Part shown: piece after piece, positions 30,801 through 38,992 of the stretch | How the letters are laid out: each line of letters begins with the position of its first letter | Numbering within the stretch: the first letter of the stretch is position 1 | Assembly: GCF_002286735.1 (NCBI RefSeq) | Contig: NZ_NRTA01000030.1 | Coordinates: 1-53,840, forward strand | Source: Leptolyngbya sp. BC1307 | Lineage (GTDB): Bacteria; Cyanobacteriota; Cyanobacteriia; Phormidesmidales; Phormidesmidaceae | Direction of reading: 5' to 3' | Length of the DNA stretch: 53,840 nucleotides | The notes under the pieces: generated by a model | Databases searched by the model: none | Seen by the model: the letters and a program-made list of their open reading frames with translations, nothing else | What the model was told of the DNA's origin: nothing | Made by a program: the position numbers and the translations under genes

Positions 30801-32024
30801 ATGACTACGCAGACCACCCCCTTCGCTAAAAATTGGCTGCTTTGCCTGACCGCTACTCGTCCTACAGGCGCTGCTTGCGAAGGACGCCCGCCCGCCAAAT
30901 CGGCGCTGCGCTGGAGTCTTCGCTGGTGGGGCGGTCTGCTGCTGTGGCTGGTGTTGGTGCTACCCGCTCAGGCGGCGGTAGAATTGCGAGTAGCGATCGC
31001 CCAGGGCACCCAAACTATCAATATCGGCAGCTCCACCACAGGCGTCATTCGCAATGGCAGTGGTCAAGATCTCTATCAATTGCCCGAGCTGCAAGGCATT
31101 ACCTTAAAGGCCGATGCCAATGAGGTAGACCTCACCAATGGTGGCGCGCCTCTAGCAGAATCTAATGCCTTTTGGCTGGAGCCCTCAGAAAACGGCTTTG
31201 TCTGGATTGGAGACAAGTGGTATCGCGGCCGGGTGATGGTGACCGTTGAAGGCGGCAAGCTGGTAGCGGTGAACTACGTCGATTTAGAAGATTATCTATA
31301 TAGCGTAGTCGGTAGCGAAATGCCGACTAGCTGGCCCCAGGCAGCGCTGCAGTCTCAGGCAGTGGCCGCTCGCTCTTACGCGCTGTATAAGCGATCGCGC
31401 ACGCGCAACCCCCTGTACGATCTCGATGCCACCACCGCATCTCAGGTCTATAAAGGTATCGCCCAAGAGGCTCCGAGTACGGTTACCGCCGTCGATACCA
31501 CTGCGAATCAGGTGGTTACCTACAACGGCCAGGTGATCGAAGCTATTTTCCACTCTTCTTCGGGCGGCCATACCGAAAACGCCAGCGAAGTCTGGAGCAG
31601 TGATGTGCCCTATCTACGCGGCGTCGCAGACTACGACCAAAGCGCCCCCGTCTACCAATGGCAAGAGACGTTTAGCCTGGCTGACTTTAGCAGCAGACTT
31701 GGCAATGTCGGCACCGTTCGCACTATTGGCACCCCTCATCTCACCAGTCAGGGACGAGTGGCGACTATCAGCATCACCGGCGATCGCGGCACCCAAACCC
31801 TAAAAGGGCAGGATATTCGCTCAGCGCTGCGTCTGCGAAGCACCCGCTTTACCATCAGCCTCGACCAAAGTGCCGGACGGGTCACCGTGTCTGGTTTTGG
31901 CTTTGGCCACGGTGTAGGGATGAGTCAGTGGGGCGCGCGCAGCCTGGCCGAGCAGGGTTGGAGCTTTGACCAGATCTTGCAGCACTACTATCAGAGTACG
32001 GCGATCGCCCAGCTAGAAGGGTAG
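30801..32024 (+). CDS. SpoIID/LytB-domain cell-wall protein
   Basis: This 407-residue protein has a basic N-terminal region and one hydrophobic stretch (about 44-58, GGLLLWLVLVLPAQA) that acts as a signal peptide with a late core. The SpoIID domain follows: NYVDLEDYLYSVVGSEMP, AALQSQAVAARSYALYK, STSGGHTEN-like SSSGGHTENASEVW and GFGFGHGVGMSQWGA near the C-terminus. SpoIID is a lytic transglycosylase that cleaves glycan strands lacking stem peptides, in concert with amidases; here an amidase gene is next door. The protein is probably periplasmic. The 43 residues before the hydrophobic core are unusually long, so a later start is possible. Confidence 0.88.
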   Translation: MTTQTTPFAKNWLLCLTATRPTGAACEGRPPAKSALRWSLRWWGGLLLWLVLVLPAQAAVELRVAIAQGTQTINIGSSTTGVIRNGSGQDLYQLPELQGITLKADANEVDLTNGGAPLAESNAFWLEPSENGFVWIGDKWYRGRVMVTVEGGKLVAVNYVDLEDYLYSVVGSEMPTSWPQAALQSQAVAARSYALYKRSRTRNPLYDLDATTASQVYKGIAQEAPSTVTAVDTTANQVVTYNGQVIEAIFHSSSGGHTENASEVWSSDVPYLRGVADYDQSAPVYQWQETFSLADFSSRLGNVGTVRTIGTPHLTSQGRVATISITGDRGTQTLKGQDIRSALRLRSTRFTISLDQSAGRVTVSGFGFGHGVGMSQWGARSLAEQGWSFDQILQHYYQSTAIAQLEG

Positions 32025-32034
32025 CTTAGTAATA

Positions 32035-32064
32035 AGCGCGACCCGCCTTTTGGCAAGTCGCGCT
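32035..32064. terminator. Perfect 8-bp hairpin between convergent genes
   Basis: AGCGCGAC (32035-32042) pairs exactly with GTCGCGCT (32057-32064) with a 14-base loop, 10 bp after the SpoIID-gene stop and 25 bp past the stop of the convergent gene. It is followed by A7 on the plus strand, not by T, so it is not a textbook terminator for either strand, but it probably marks both 3' ends. Confidence 0.5.
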
Positions 32065-32088
32065 AAAAAAACGAATTTCAATACCTTT

Positions 32089-33411
32089 CTAGAGGCCTTC
32101 AAGCCGCCGCCGCCATTCAGCATCTATTTGGTCGGCGCGATCGCTCTCTTGCTCGATCAAATCTGTCTCTGTGCTGTACACAGAATCTTCTTCTCGCAGC
32201 ACTTTTTGCTCAGCAAACTGATGGGCAAAAGCCAGCTTTTCTTGAAAGGCAGGGCCAAGACGGTTGAGCGTTTCGGCCCGCTCTGCCCGCTGCTGGTTGC
32301 GCTGCTCGATTTTGGCATTTTGACGCTGCACCCAGTAGTAGCGCACGAGCGGCACAGTTAAAAACGCCACCCCGTAAGCTAGCAGCAGCCAAAAGATAGA
32401 CTGGGCAAAGGCTGCCGCTACCGGCAAGGCCACACCCTGCGCTGCAAAGTTTTGCAGCATATTCCGCAGCACCAGAGCCCCGACGATGTTCAGCGAGCCC
32501 AGCCCGATGGAAATCATCACCTGATTGGCAGACGCCTCTGTAAACTTGCGTTTCACTTCCTTCAGGTAGGCGCTCACCGTCGCTTTTCCTCGCTGCACAG
32601 CCGAGACTTGAAGCTCCGGAAAGTAGTACACCATCTCGCCATTAGGGCTAACTTCTGGCTGACCGTTAAAACGGCTCAGCACCAGCAGCATATAGTCTTC
32701 GTATTCCTTATCCCAGCCTTCGCCCAAATCATCCAGGTAGGGCGCGACTTGCTCAGCGGCGATCGCTCCGCCATTGTTGCTGATGACGTTACCAATCGTG
32801 CGCCAGCGACGCTCTTCCAAATCGATATTGGGGTTGCCATCGCCAAAGAGAAAGGAAAAAATAGCCTCAAAAAAGTTCAGCTTTTCGCCCGGTCGGCGGG
32901 CTGGGGCCGTTCTGGCACCGTAGGCGGCTTGTCTGCGCCTGCCATATCTGGGGCTAAATAGCCAGAAGATATCACTCGGGAAGAAAAAGAAGCCGCCGCC
33001 AAAACCGCCGAAGCCGCCGCGTCGATTATCGCGATCGCCCCCGCCCTGGCTACTCGCTGCGATCATCAGCGCAAAAATAGCAATAAAAATAATTGCAATC
33101 GATACCAGCAGCATCACGCCAAAAGACAGGCGAATGATGTAAAATACCACCTGCCAAATCTTAGAGAGCGTTTCCCGAAAGCGCAGTTGCCAATACTTAT
33201 TGCGCAGCATGCCTTGAAAATCACGCGGAAATTCATAGGCAATTTCCCCCGTATCTGACACCTGCATGTGCCCTTGCGTCTCTGAGGCTAGCGCCAATAG
33301 CCCCTGCTGGGCGATCGCTACATTCAAACCTGCCCGAGCGGCTACGTCGCCTACCGTCACCCGATAGTCGAGCGCTTCCACCGCCTGCATCACATCTTTG
33401 TTTAGTTCCAC
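32089..33411 (-). CDS. Conserved membrane protein with Gly/Phe-rich loop
   Basis: This 440-residue protein has no function that I recognise. The N-terminal 1-70 looks like a small helical domain of winged-helix type (YRVTVGDVAARAGLNVAIAQ), repeated in feel around 210-270 (NNGGAIAAEQVAPYLDDLG). One membrane helix lies at about 88-115, followed by a striking loop rich in Gly, Phe and Arg (around 120-165), then a second helix pair near 315-360, and a charged coiled-coil tail (about 375-440). I recall proteins like this in cyanobacteria and plants. Membrane location is clear; the job is not. Confidence 0.65.
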   Translation of the reverse strand: MELNKDVMQAVEALDYRVTVGDVAARAGLNVAIAQQGLLALASETQGHMQVSDTGEIAYEFPRDFQGMLRNKYWQLRFRETLSKIWQVVFYIIRLSFGVMLLVSIAIIFIAIFALMIAASSQGGGDRDNRRGGFGGFGGGFFFFPSDIFWLFSPRYGRRRQAAYGARTAPARRPGEKLNFFEAIFSFLFGDGNPNIDLEERRWRTIGNVISNNGGAIAAEQVAPYLDDLGEGWDKEYEDYMLLVLSRFNGQPEVSPNGEMVYYFPELQVSAVQRGKATVSAYLKEVKRKFTEASANQVMISIGLGSLNIVGALVLRNMLQNFAAQGVALPVAAAFAQSIFWLLLAYGVAFLTVPLVRYYWVQRQNAKIEQRNQQRAERAETLNRLGPAFQEKLAFAHQFAEQKVLREEDSVYSTETDLIEQESDRADQIDAEWRRRLEGL

Positions 33412-33718
33412 AGCCTTTGCCTCGCATGTCTGCCGGTCATCTCACTTAGACACTTGCAGACTTTAGTATTCAATCGCTTTTTCTCCAGTATACGAGGCAG
33501 ATTATCAGCTTGCAGGCCGGGTTGAGGTTCGGCTTTCTGCTAGCGACAGAACTCGAAGACACAGACGAGCATGGGCAGGCAATGGCCCGAAAACAACCTG
33601 AAAACAGCAAAAACGCCGACCGCTCCAAACCGGAACTGTCGGCGTTCAATCATCTAGCTGACGGGCATGACCCTACTTTAAGGTTCACTACCGCCAGTAC
33701 ACTAACGCCAGTAAAGCA
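33412..33718. other. Intergenic region with terminator
   Basis: About 307 bp between two minus-strand genes. It contains the terminator hairpin of curT at 33604-33646. No gene seen; the right side ends at the curT stop. Confidence 0.5.
33604..33646 (-). terminator. Rho-independent terminator of the curT gene
   Basis: On the minus strand AACGCCGAC (from 33646) pairs with GTCGGCGTT (to 33612), followed by a T-rich stretch TTTGCTGTTTT. Located about 75 bp downstream of the curT stop. Confidence 0.85.
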
Positions 33719-34162
33719 CTAGATCTGAGAAGTGCGGCCCAAAACTTGATCCTTCAGAGCTTCCATTTCGGTCGCTAGCTCACGGCGGTTAGAAGCCTTA
33801 AGCAAATAGCGATAGATGAACCAGCCACTGTAGATCAGGCCGATCAGCTCAAACAAGGGTGCCAAAACCGGCACATCGTTGATGGCGTCTAGAATTGCCA
33901 GGGTCAGCTTAACGGCAATGAATGCGCCAAAAATCAGGCCCAAAGCTGTGAGCGGGCGCTTGTATTCTTGGAAAAATTCGCCAAAATACTTAGGCAGTTC
34001 GCCCAGCTTATCAACGACTTGTCCAGTCATCCGCTTTACGGTCTCAACGGTTTCAGCTGTCGGGGTGTCTCCGGTCAGCGGCTCAGTCCCAGGAGAATTA
34101 AAGTCGGCTGCCGTATTACTTTCAGCATAAACAGCGTCATCGGTTTCAAGATTAGTAGCCAT
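33719..34162 (-). CDS. curT: CurT/CAAD-domain thylakoid curvature protein
   Basis: This 147-residue protein has an acidic N-terminal region (1-45), an amphipathic helix (VKRMTGQVVDKLGELPKYFG), two membrane helices (about 72-90 and 97-118) and a C-terminal amphipathic helix (NRRELATEMEALKDQVLG). This is the CAAD/CURT1 fold. Cyanobacterial CurT bends thylakoid margins and helps form biogenesis centres. The same domain is found appended to some aminoacyl-tRNA synthetases, but here it stands alone. Thylakoid location is inferred from the family. A terminator follows. Confidence 0.88.
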   Translation of the reverse strand: MATNLETDDAVYAESNTAADFNSPGTEPLTGDTPTAETVETVKRMTGQVVDKLGELPKYFGEFFQEYKRPLTALGLIFGAFIAVKLTLAILDAINDVPVLAPLFELIGLIYSGWFIYRYLLKASNRRELATEMEALKDQVLGRTSQI

Positions 34163-34693
34163 AGGGGTTTATAGGGATTAACGACAGGGGTGTTTCTCTG
34201 CCCTTAAGCTCCAGCATTTTCATAGCAATGACTCACGTATCAATCGCCGCTTCATAATTTACGCTGGCGATTTTTGACCATTGCCCAGGCTAGCGACATA
34301 AGAGGCAGAGTATAAATTAAGGCATCATGATAGCGCCTTCACCATAGGGTAGCTAGCGCATATAGATAGAGCGTTGACAATCGTCAATCTACACCCTGAG
34401 AGGTGATTTATCTATAGCAAAGCTCTAAAATAGCTCAAAGCCTTAGAGATACCTATCCCGTGAAAAGGGCTAATAATAACTACCTGGCTGCATTGTACTA
34501 TTATTTGTACTATATAGCGTTTCATCACAAATTTGTTACAGTCGCCGCACCAGAGTGAACCGCTAACCTACCTTTGAGCTGAATTATTGGGAAAAATTGT
34601 GACGCTTGGGAGCGATCGCCTAGCCACGCTCGTCTCACTCCTTAGAATAGAAGCAGCAAATAGAAGCAGCCGCATGCTTCAAGGAGTAACCCC
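34163..34693. other. Divergent intergenic region between curT and hflX
   Basis: About 530 bp, A+T rich. It contains the palindrome TTGACAATCGTCAA at 34374-34387 and repeated TGTACTAT motifs at about 34494-34515, plausible promoter/operator elements. I find no gene. The hflX ribosome-binding site AAGGAG is at 34681-34686. Confidence 0.45.
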
Positions 34694-36388
34694 ATAGAGA
34701 AAATTTACGGTGATCTAAAAGGGCTAAAAACCAGCCAGGTCAAAGCGCTTCAAAGAATCTACCATCAGCGTTTGCCGATTGACCGCGTCACGACCCCAGA
34801 GTTTGCGCAGCGTCTGGCGGCTGTGAGTACAGACATCAATCAGGCGGTGTGTGCTTATGTAGATCGGCGCGGCCATGTCATCCGGGTGGGTGTTGGCAGC
34901 CCGCACCAAACGCAGATTCCGGTGCTAGAGCTGCCGCGCTACGGGGCGGAGCGACTGTGCGGCATTCGCTGCATTGCCACTCAGCTAAAAATTGAGCCGC
35001 CGAGCCACAGTGTGCTCACGGCGATGGCGGTGCAAAGGCTGGATGCGATCGCCCTACTCACCCTCACGGGCACCGGCTTCACACGCAAAGGCGGCGGTGC
35101 CACTGGCTACATCCGAGAGGGCTATTTGGCTCATCTGGTTCCCCATCCTGAGGTGCAGTGGGCCGTCTCGGAGCCACTCAGCTTAGATGAACTCGATCAG
35201 CAAGACTTTTTAGACCTGGCCGAAGGACTAGAAGAAGAGTTTCGCCGGGTATTTGTCGCTCAGCAGGTAGACACTGACCATGAGCGCGTGGTAATCGCCG
35301 GGCTGATGACGGATCAGATGGATGAGGCCACGTTTAAAAACGGGTTACAAGAAGTGGCGCGGCTGGTGGAGACGGCGGGCGGTGACGTTTTGCAAACGCT
35401 GACTCAGAAGCGATCGCGCCCCCACCCACAAACCGTTCTCGGCGCAGGCAAAGTCAGCGATATTGCCTTGGCCGTCCAAACCCTCGGAGCCAATCTGATC
35501 GTGTTTAACCGCGATCTTTCTCCCGCTCAAATCCGCAATTTAGAAAAGCGGATAGGCGTGCGGGTGGTAGATCGCACTGAGCTAATTTTGGATATCTTTG
35601 CTCAGCGGGCTAAGTCTGGGGCCGGTAAGCTTCAGGTAGAGCTGGCCCAGCTAGCGTATCAACTGCCTCGGCTGACCGGACGCGGACAAGCCATGTCCCG
35701 GCTAGGGGGCGGTATCGGCACCCGAGGCCCTGGTGAAACTAAGCTGGAAACCGAGCGCCGCGCCATTCAAAAGCGCCTCAGCCGTCTTCAGCAGGAAGTT
35801 GATCAGCTGCAGGCCCACCGGGCACGACTTCGCCAGCGGCGGCAGCATCACTCAGTGCCCTCTGTGGCAATTATCGGCTACACCAACGCCGGTAAATCTA
35901 CCTTGCTCAACCGCCTGACTGACGCAAAAGTCTACGCAGCTGACCAGCTTTTTGCCACGCTCGACCCAACTACCCGCCGCATTACCATTGCCGATGAACA
36001 GGCCGATCACTCAGATGGGCCGCGATCGCTCGTCCTTACCGACACTGTGGGCTTCATTCAAGACCTGCCGCCTGCCCTAATGGATGCCTTTCGCGCCACG
36101 CTAGAAGAAGTGACCGAAGCCGACGCGCTGATTCACGTAGTCGATGCGGCCCATCCCGCCTGGCAGGCGCATATCCGCTCAGTGATGGGGCTGCTGGCGC
36201 AAATGCCGGTCGCCCCTGGGCCAATTTTACTGGTCTTTAACAAGCTCGATCAGGCGAGTACAGACGCTTTAGAACTGGCGAAAGACGAATACCCGCAGGC
36301 GGTCTTTATCTCAGCCGTGAATAATCTAGGTTTGGATACGCTCAGGCAAAAAGTGCTTCAGCTTGTAGATTACGCGGTCGCTAGCTGA
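34694..36388 (+). CDS. hflX: GTPase HflX (apparent AUA start)
   Basis: HflX is a ribosome-associated GTPase that splits stalled 70S ribosomes. The protein shows the HflX N-terminal domain (TQKRSRPHPQTVLGAGKVSD, FNRDLSPAQIRNLEKRIGVR, DRTELILDIFAQRA, GRGQAMSRLGGGIGTRGPGE), a coiled coil, and the G domain: GYTNAGKST (G1), T-R-R (G2), LTDTVGFIQDLP (G3), NKLDQ (G4). The conserved cyanobacterial beginning, I/M-E-K-I-Y-G-D-L-K-G-L-K, starts at 34694 with ATA, eight bases after AAGGAG, and no ATG, GTG or TTG lies between the in-frame stop at 34661 and 34772. A TTG at 34772 would cut off 26 conserved residues. I therefore place the start at ATA 34694 (564 residues). Confidence 0.9.
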   Translation: MEKIYGDLKGLKTSQVKALQRIYHQRLPIDRVTTPEFAQRLAAVSTDINQAVCAYVDRRGHVIRVGVGSPHQTQIPVLELPRYGAERLCGIRCIATQLKIEPPSHSVLTAMAVQRLDAIALLTLTGTGFTRKGGGATGYIREGYLAHLVPHPEVQWAVSEPLSLDELDQQDFLDLAEGLEEEFRRVFVAQQVDTDHERVVIAGLMTDQMDEATFKNGLQEVARLVETAGGDVLQTLTQKRSRPHPQTVLGAGKVSDIALAVQTLGANLIVFNRDLSPAQIRNLEKRIGVRVVDRTELILDIFAQRAKSGAGKLQVELAQLAYQLPRLTGRGQAMSRLGGGIGTRGPGETKLETERRAIQKRLSRLQQEVDQLQAHRARLRQRRQHHSVPSVAIIGYTNAGKSTLLNRLTDAKVYAADQLFATLDPTTRRITIADEQADHSDGPRSLVLTDTVGFIQDLPPALMDAFRATLEEVTEADALIHVVDAAHPAWQAHIRSVMGLLAQMPVAPGPILLVFNKLDQASTDALELAKDEYPQAVFISAVNNLGLDTLRQKVLQLVDYAVAS

Positions 36389-36999
36389 TCGGCTGTAAGC
36401 ATACCCATCAAAATTTCCATGACATCCTGCAGATCTTCTGGGATAGGGTAAAGCGAGGTGTCCTGCGTAATTCTTTGCTGCTCCACATCCAGATAACCGA
36501 AGATCCAGGCGTTACCGATGGTAACTGCCCCATACAGCATTTTTTGGGTCGTTTCTACGCGCGAAAGTGCAATCAGCTCAACTGCTAACTGAGTAAATCC
36601 CCGGGTAAGGTCGTCATTTTTGGCCTCTACTACCAGTAAGCTACGTTCTCCTCTAATCAGGTAGTCCAGTTTTCCTTTTAATTGCTCATCGACCGTGAGT
36701 AAGTATTCGATTCGCAGCTGACTGCCGGATAATAGAGCCACTTTAGTGAGTACTGGGGCAACCAGTATTTCTCTGCGGGCGGTTTCGCTAGAGAGGAGCA
36801 CGATTTGCAAATTGCTTTCCAAATCTGCCTTGAGTGGATTCACAATGCTCGAAGGCACTGCCGATCTGGGCAAAGACAGCTTCTGCGCACTAAAGCCCAC
36901 GCCAAACTCTGCCAGAATCTCATCTATTTCATAGGGCATCTCAAAATATGAGCGAAAGGTGTAAGACTTACCTTCTCCTAAAAGATTCAAGCGAGACAT
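36370..36999 (-). CDS. PD-(D/E)xK nuclease-fold hypothetical protein
   Basis: This 209-residue protein contains a restriction-endonuclease-like core: LDYLIRG (D112), LLVVEAKNDD (E125, K127) and GFTQLAVEL (Q137), the D-ExK-Q pattern. It is otherwise unfamiliar; similar cyanobacterial proteins are annotated only as hypothetical or restriction-like. It ends inside the 3' end of hflX (19-bp tail overlap, convergent). A role in DNA cleavage is inferred from the fold. No methylase or partner is near. Confidence 0.65.
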   Translation of the reverse strand: MSRLNLLGEGKSYTFRSYFEMPYEIDEILAEFGVGFSAQKLSLPRSAVPSSIVNPLKADLESNLQIVLLSSETARREILVAPVLTKVALLSGSQLRIEYLLTVDEQLKGKLDYLIRGERSLLVVEAKNDDLTRGFTQLAVELIALSRVETTQKMLYGAVTIGNAWIFGYLDVEQQRITQDTSLYPIPEDLQDVMEILMGMLTADQLATA

Positions 37000-37041
37000 A
37001 ACACGTTCCCTACCGCCGTGAATTCTTTAGTCTATGCGCTA

Positions 37042-37548
37042 TTACTCAGGGACGCTATAGCCGCCTGAGGTGGCGGGCTCTTCGTCTCTGACGGCGGGCT
37101 GCTCAAAGCCGGAGAGCCGGGCGAGTTTGCCTAGCGTCTGTGTGCCTAAGTAGCGATCGCCCCCAATCACCCAGGTCGGATAAGCCTCTATCCCTTCAGC
37201 TTGACACAGCTCAGGCTGGGCATCGAAGCCTTCGGGATCGCATTCTACATAAGGAACATGGTTTGCCGCTCCGCCAAAGCTGTCTTTTTGCACCATGCAG
37301 TGAGGACACCAGTAAGCGCCATACATTTTTGCGCCCGTTGCACTCAGATGGTCAGCTAACCGCACTTCATACGAGTTAGGCAAGGTGCTACAGCTAGAGA
37401 GCAGGGCTAAGGCCGCCCATCCCATTCGAGAGACTCGCAGATAGCTAGATAGCCCACTTGAGCAACCAACGGACGGATTTTTCACAGTCAACGCTTTTTT
37501 TGGCAAATTATCTCCACCAATAGCATAAGCGCCGCTGCGATTGAGCAA
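37042..37548 (-). CDS. Thioredoxin-like lipoprotein (VKOR/LTO1-type Trx domain)
   Basis: This protein has up to 168 residues; the exact start is unclear (ATG 37548, GTG 37485 or ATG 37425). A hydrophobic MGWAALALLSSC gives a lipobox ending in Cys, so it is likely a lipoprotein. The mature part has the redox motif YGAYWCPHC (C-P-H-C), then VECDPEGFDAQPELCQ with further Cys residues, and AYPTWVIGGDRYLGTQTL, which is the thioredoxin domain usually fused to VKOR in cyanobacteria (LTO1 type). Here the VKOR part is absent. It may help form disulfides outside the cytosol. Confidence 0.75.
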   Translation of the reverse strand: MLNRSGAYAIGGDNLPKKALTVKNPSVGCSSGLSSYLRVSRMGWAALALLSSCSTLPNSYEVRLADHLSATGAKMYGAYWCPHCMVQKDSFGGAANHVPYVECDPEGFDAQPELCQAEGIEAYPTWVIGGDRYLGTQTLGKLARLSGFEQPAVRDEEPATSGGYSVPE

Positions 37549-37769
37549 CCAAAAACCTTTGCGGTATGTGAGCTAACAGCTTGCGACCTCAAACTTAGCC
37601 ATACTAGTTTAAGCACCGAATACCGATCAGCCGTCATCCGTACAGACCCGCCCCGTACATCCACACCCCACAGACCTTAAGGAAGCTGGCAAAATAGGGG
37701 GCAAAACCTTTGCTCAAAATGGGTGTCTGCGCAGCACAGCACCTTAGATTTTCGTAAGCGAGAGATCTG

Positions 37770-38978
37770 ATGAATTTTCTTCAAAGCCTGCCGCCTTTTG
37801 GCCTCTTTATGCGATGGTTTGCGTCTGCAGCGATCGCCCTTCTACTCACCAACGGCTTGTGGATGCTGCCGGCAAGAGCCCAGTCAGCGGTACCCGTACA
37901 GACCACGGCTCCGTCTACGGTGACCAGCGCGCTTTCAGCGGAGAGCTTTGTCGCGGCAGCAGTTCGCACCGTCGGCAGCGCTGTCGTTCGGATTGATACA
38001 GAGCGCACCGTGACGCGCAACGTACCCGATATGTTTTACGAAGATCCTTTCTTTCGCGGGCGCTTTGGCGGCGGGCCGAACCTGTTTCAAAACATCCCCC
38101 AAGAAGAGCGGCTGCGCGGGCAGGGCTCCGGGTTCATCATCAGCGGCGGCGGCGATATTTTGACTAACGCTCATGTGGTCGATGGCACTGATCGGGTCAC
38201 GGTCACGCTCAAAGACGGTCGCTCTTTTGAAGGCGTGGTCGAAGGTATTGATGACATTACCGACCTGGCCGTTATTCATATTGACGCGGGCAGTGAGGCG
38301 CTGCCAATCTCTAGGCTGGGTGATTCTGACCGGGTAGAAGTGGGTGACTGGGCGATCGCCGTCGGCAATCCACTCGGGCTCGATAATACAGTGACCCTGG
38401 GCATTGTCAGCACGCTAAAGCGCTCTAGCGCGGCAGTTGGCATTCCTGGTAAGCGCATTGACTTTATCCAGACCGACGCGGCGATTAACCCGGGTAACTC
38501 AGGGGGGCCGCTGCTGAACGCTCAGGGCGAGGTGATTGGGATCAACACGGCTATTCGCGCCGATGCGAATGGGATCGGCTTTGCCATTCCTATCAACAAG
38601 GCCAAAGCGGTTCAGGCTCGTTTGGCCAGAGGCGAACGGATTGCCCATCCTTACTTGGGCGTGCAGATTGCTACCCTCACCCCCGATATGGCCCGGCTGA
38701 ATAATGAGGACCCTAACAGCGCGATCAAACTGCCCGAGACCGATGGGGTGCTGGTGGTGCGAGTGTTGCCCAATACGCCCGCAGCCAAGGCCGGACTGCG
38801 TCGGGGTGATGTGATTGTCGCAGTCGCGGGTAAGCCGGTCAGACGGGCCGATCAGATGCAGACCCGGGTCGATCAGGTAAAGGTGGGCGAGGCGCTAGAA
38901 GTGACTTTGCAAAGGGGCGATCGCACTCAGCAGTTCTCAGTTGAAACCGCCGATCTCTCTACCCAAGAAAACGCCTGA
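37770..38978 (+). CDS. HtrA/Deg-family serine protease (HhoA/HhoB/HtrA type)
   Basis: This 402-residue protein has an N-terminal signal peptide (membrane core about 17-30; ARAQ cleavage near 36-38), a trypsin-like protease domain with catalytic H135 (LTNAHVV), D165 (DITDLAV) and S244 (GNSGGPLL), and a C-terminal PDZ domain (about 290-390, PYLGVQI, VLPNTPAAKAGLRRGDVI). It is a periplasmic/lumenal quality-control protease that degrades damaged proteins in stress. The three cyanobacterial paralogues cannot be told apart from this alone. The spacing to the EamA gene is only 14 bp, convergent. Confidence 0.94.
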   Translation: MNFLQSLPPFGLFMRWFASAAIALLLTNGLWMLPARAQSAVPVQTTAPSTVTSALSAESFVAAAVRTVGSAVVRIDTERTVTRNVPDMFYEDPFFRGRFGGGPNLFQNIPQEERLRGQGSGFIISGGGDILTNAHVVDGTDRVTVTLKDGRSFEGVVEGIDDITDLAVIHIDAGSEALPISRLGDSDRVEVGDWAIAVGNPLGLDNTVTLGIVSTLKRSSAAVGIPGKRIDFIQTDAAINPGNSGGPLLNAQGEVIGINTAIRADANGIGFAIPINKAKAVQARLARGERIAHPYLGVQIATLTPDMARLNNEDPNSAIKLPETDGVLVVRVLPNTPAAKAGLRRGDVIVAVAGKPVRRADQMQTRVDQVKVGEALEVTLQRGDRTQQFSVETADLSTQENA

Positions 38979-38992
38979 GCCGCTAGGGTCAC

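Noticed and set aside
32452-32961. 169-codon plus-strand frame antisense to the Gly/Phe-rich protein
   Set aside because: Composition (His/Arg/Gln-rich) and position match a shadow of the real minus-strand gene.
34374-34387. TTGACAATCGTCAA palindrome as a definite promoter
   Set aside because: TTGACA present but no convincing -10 at 17 bp; kept only as a note in the intergenic entry.
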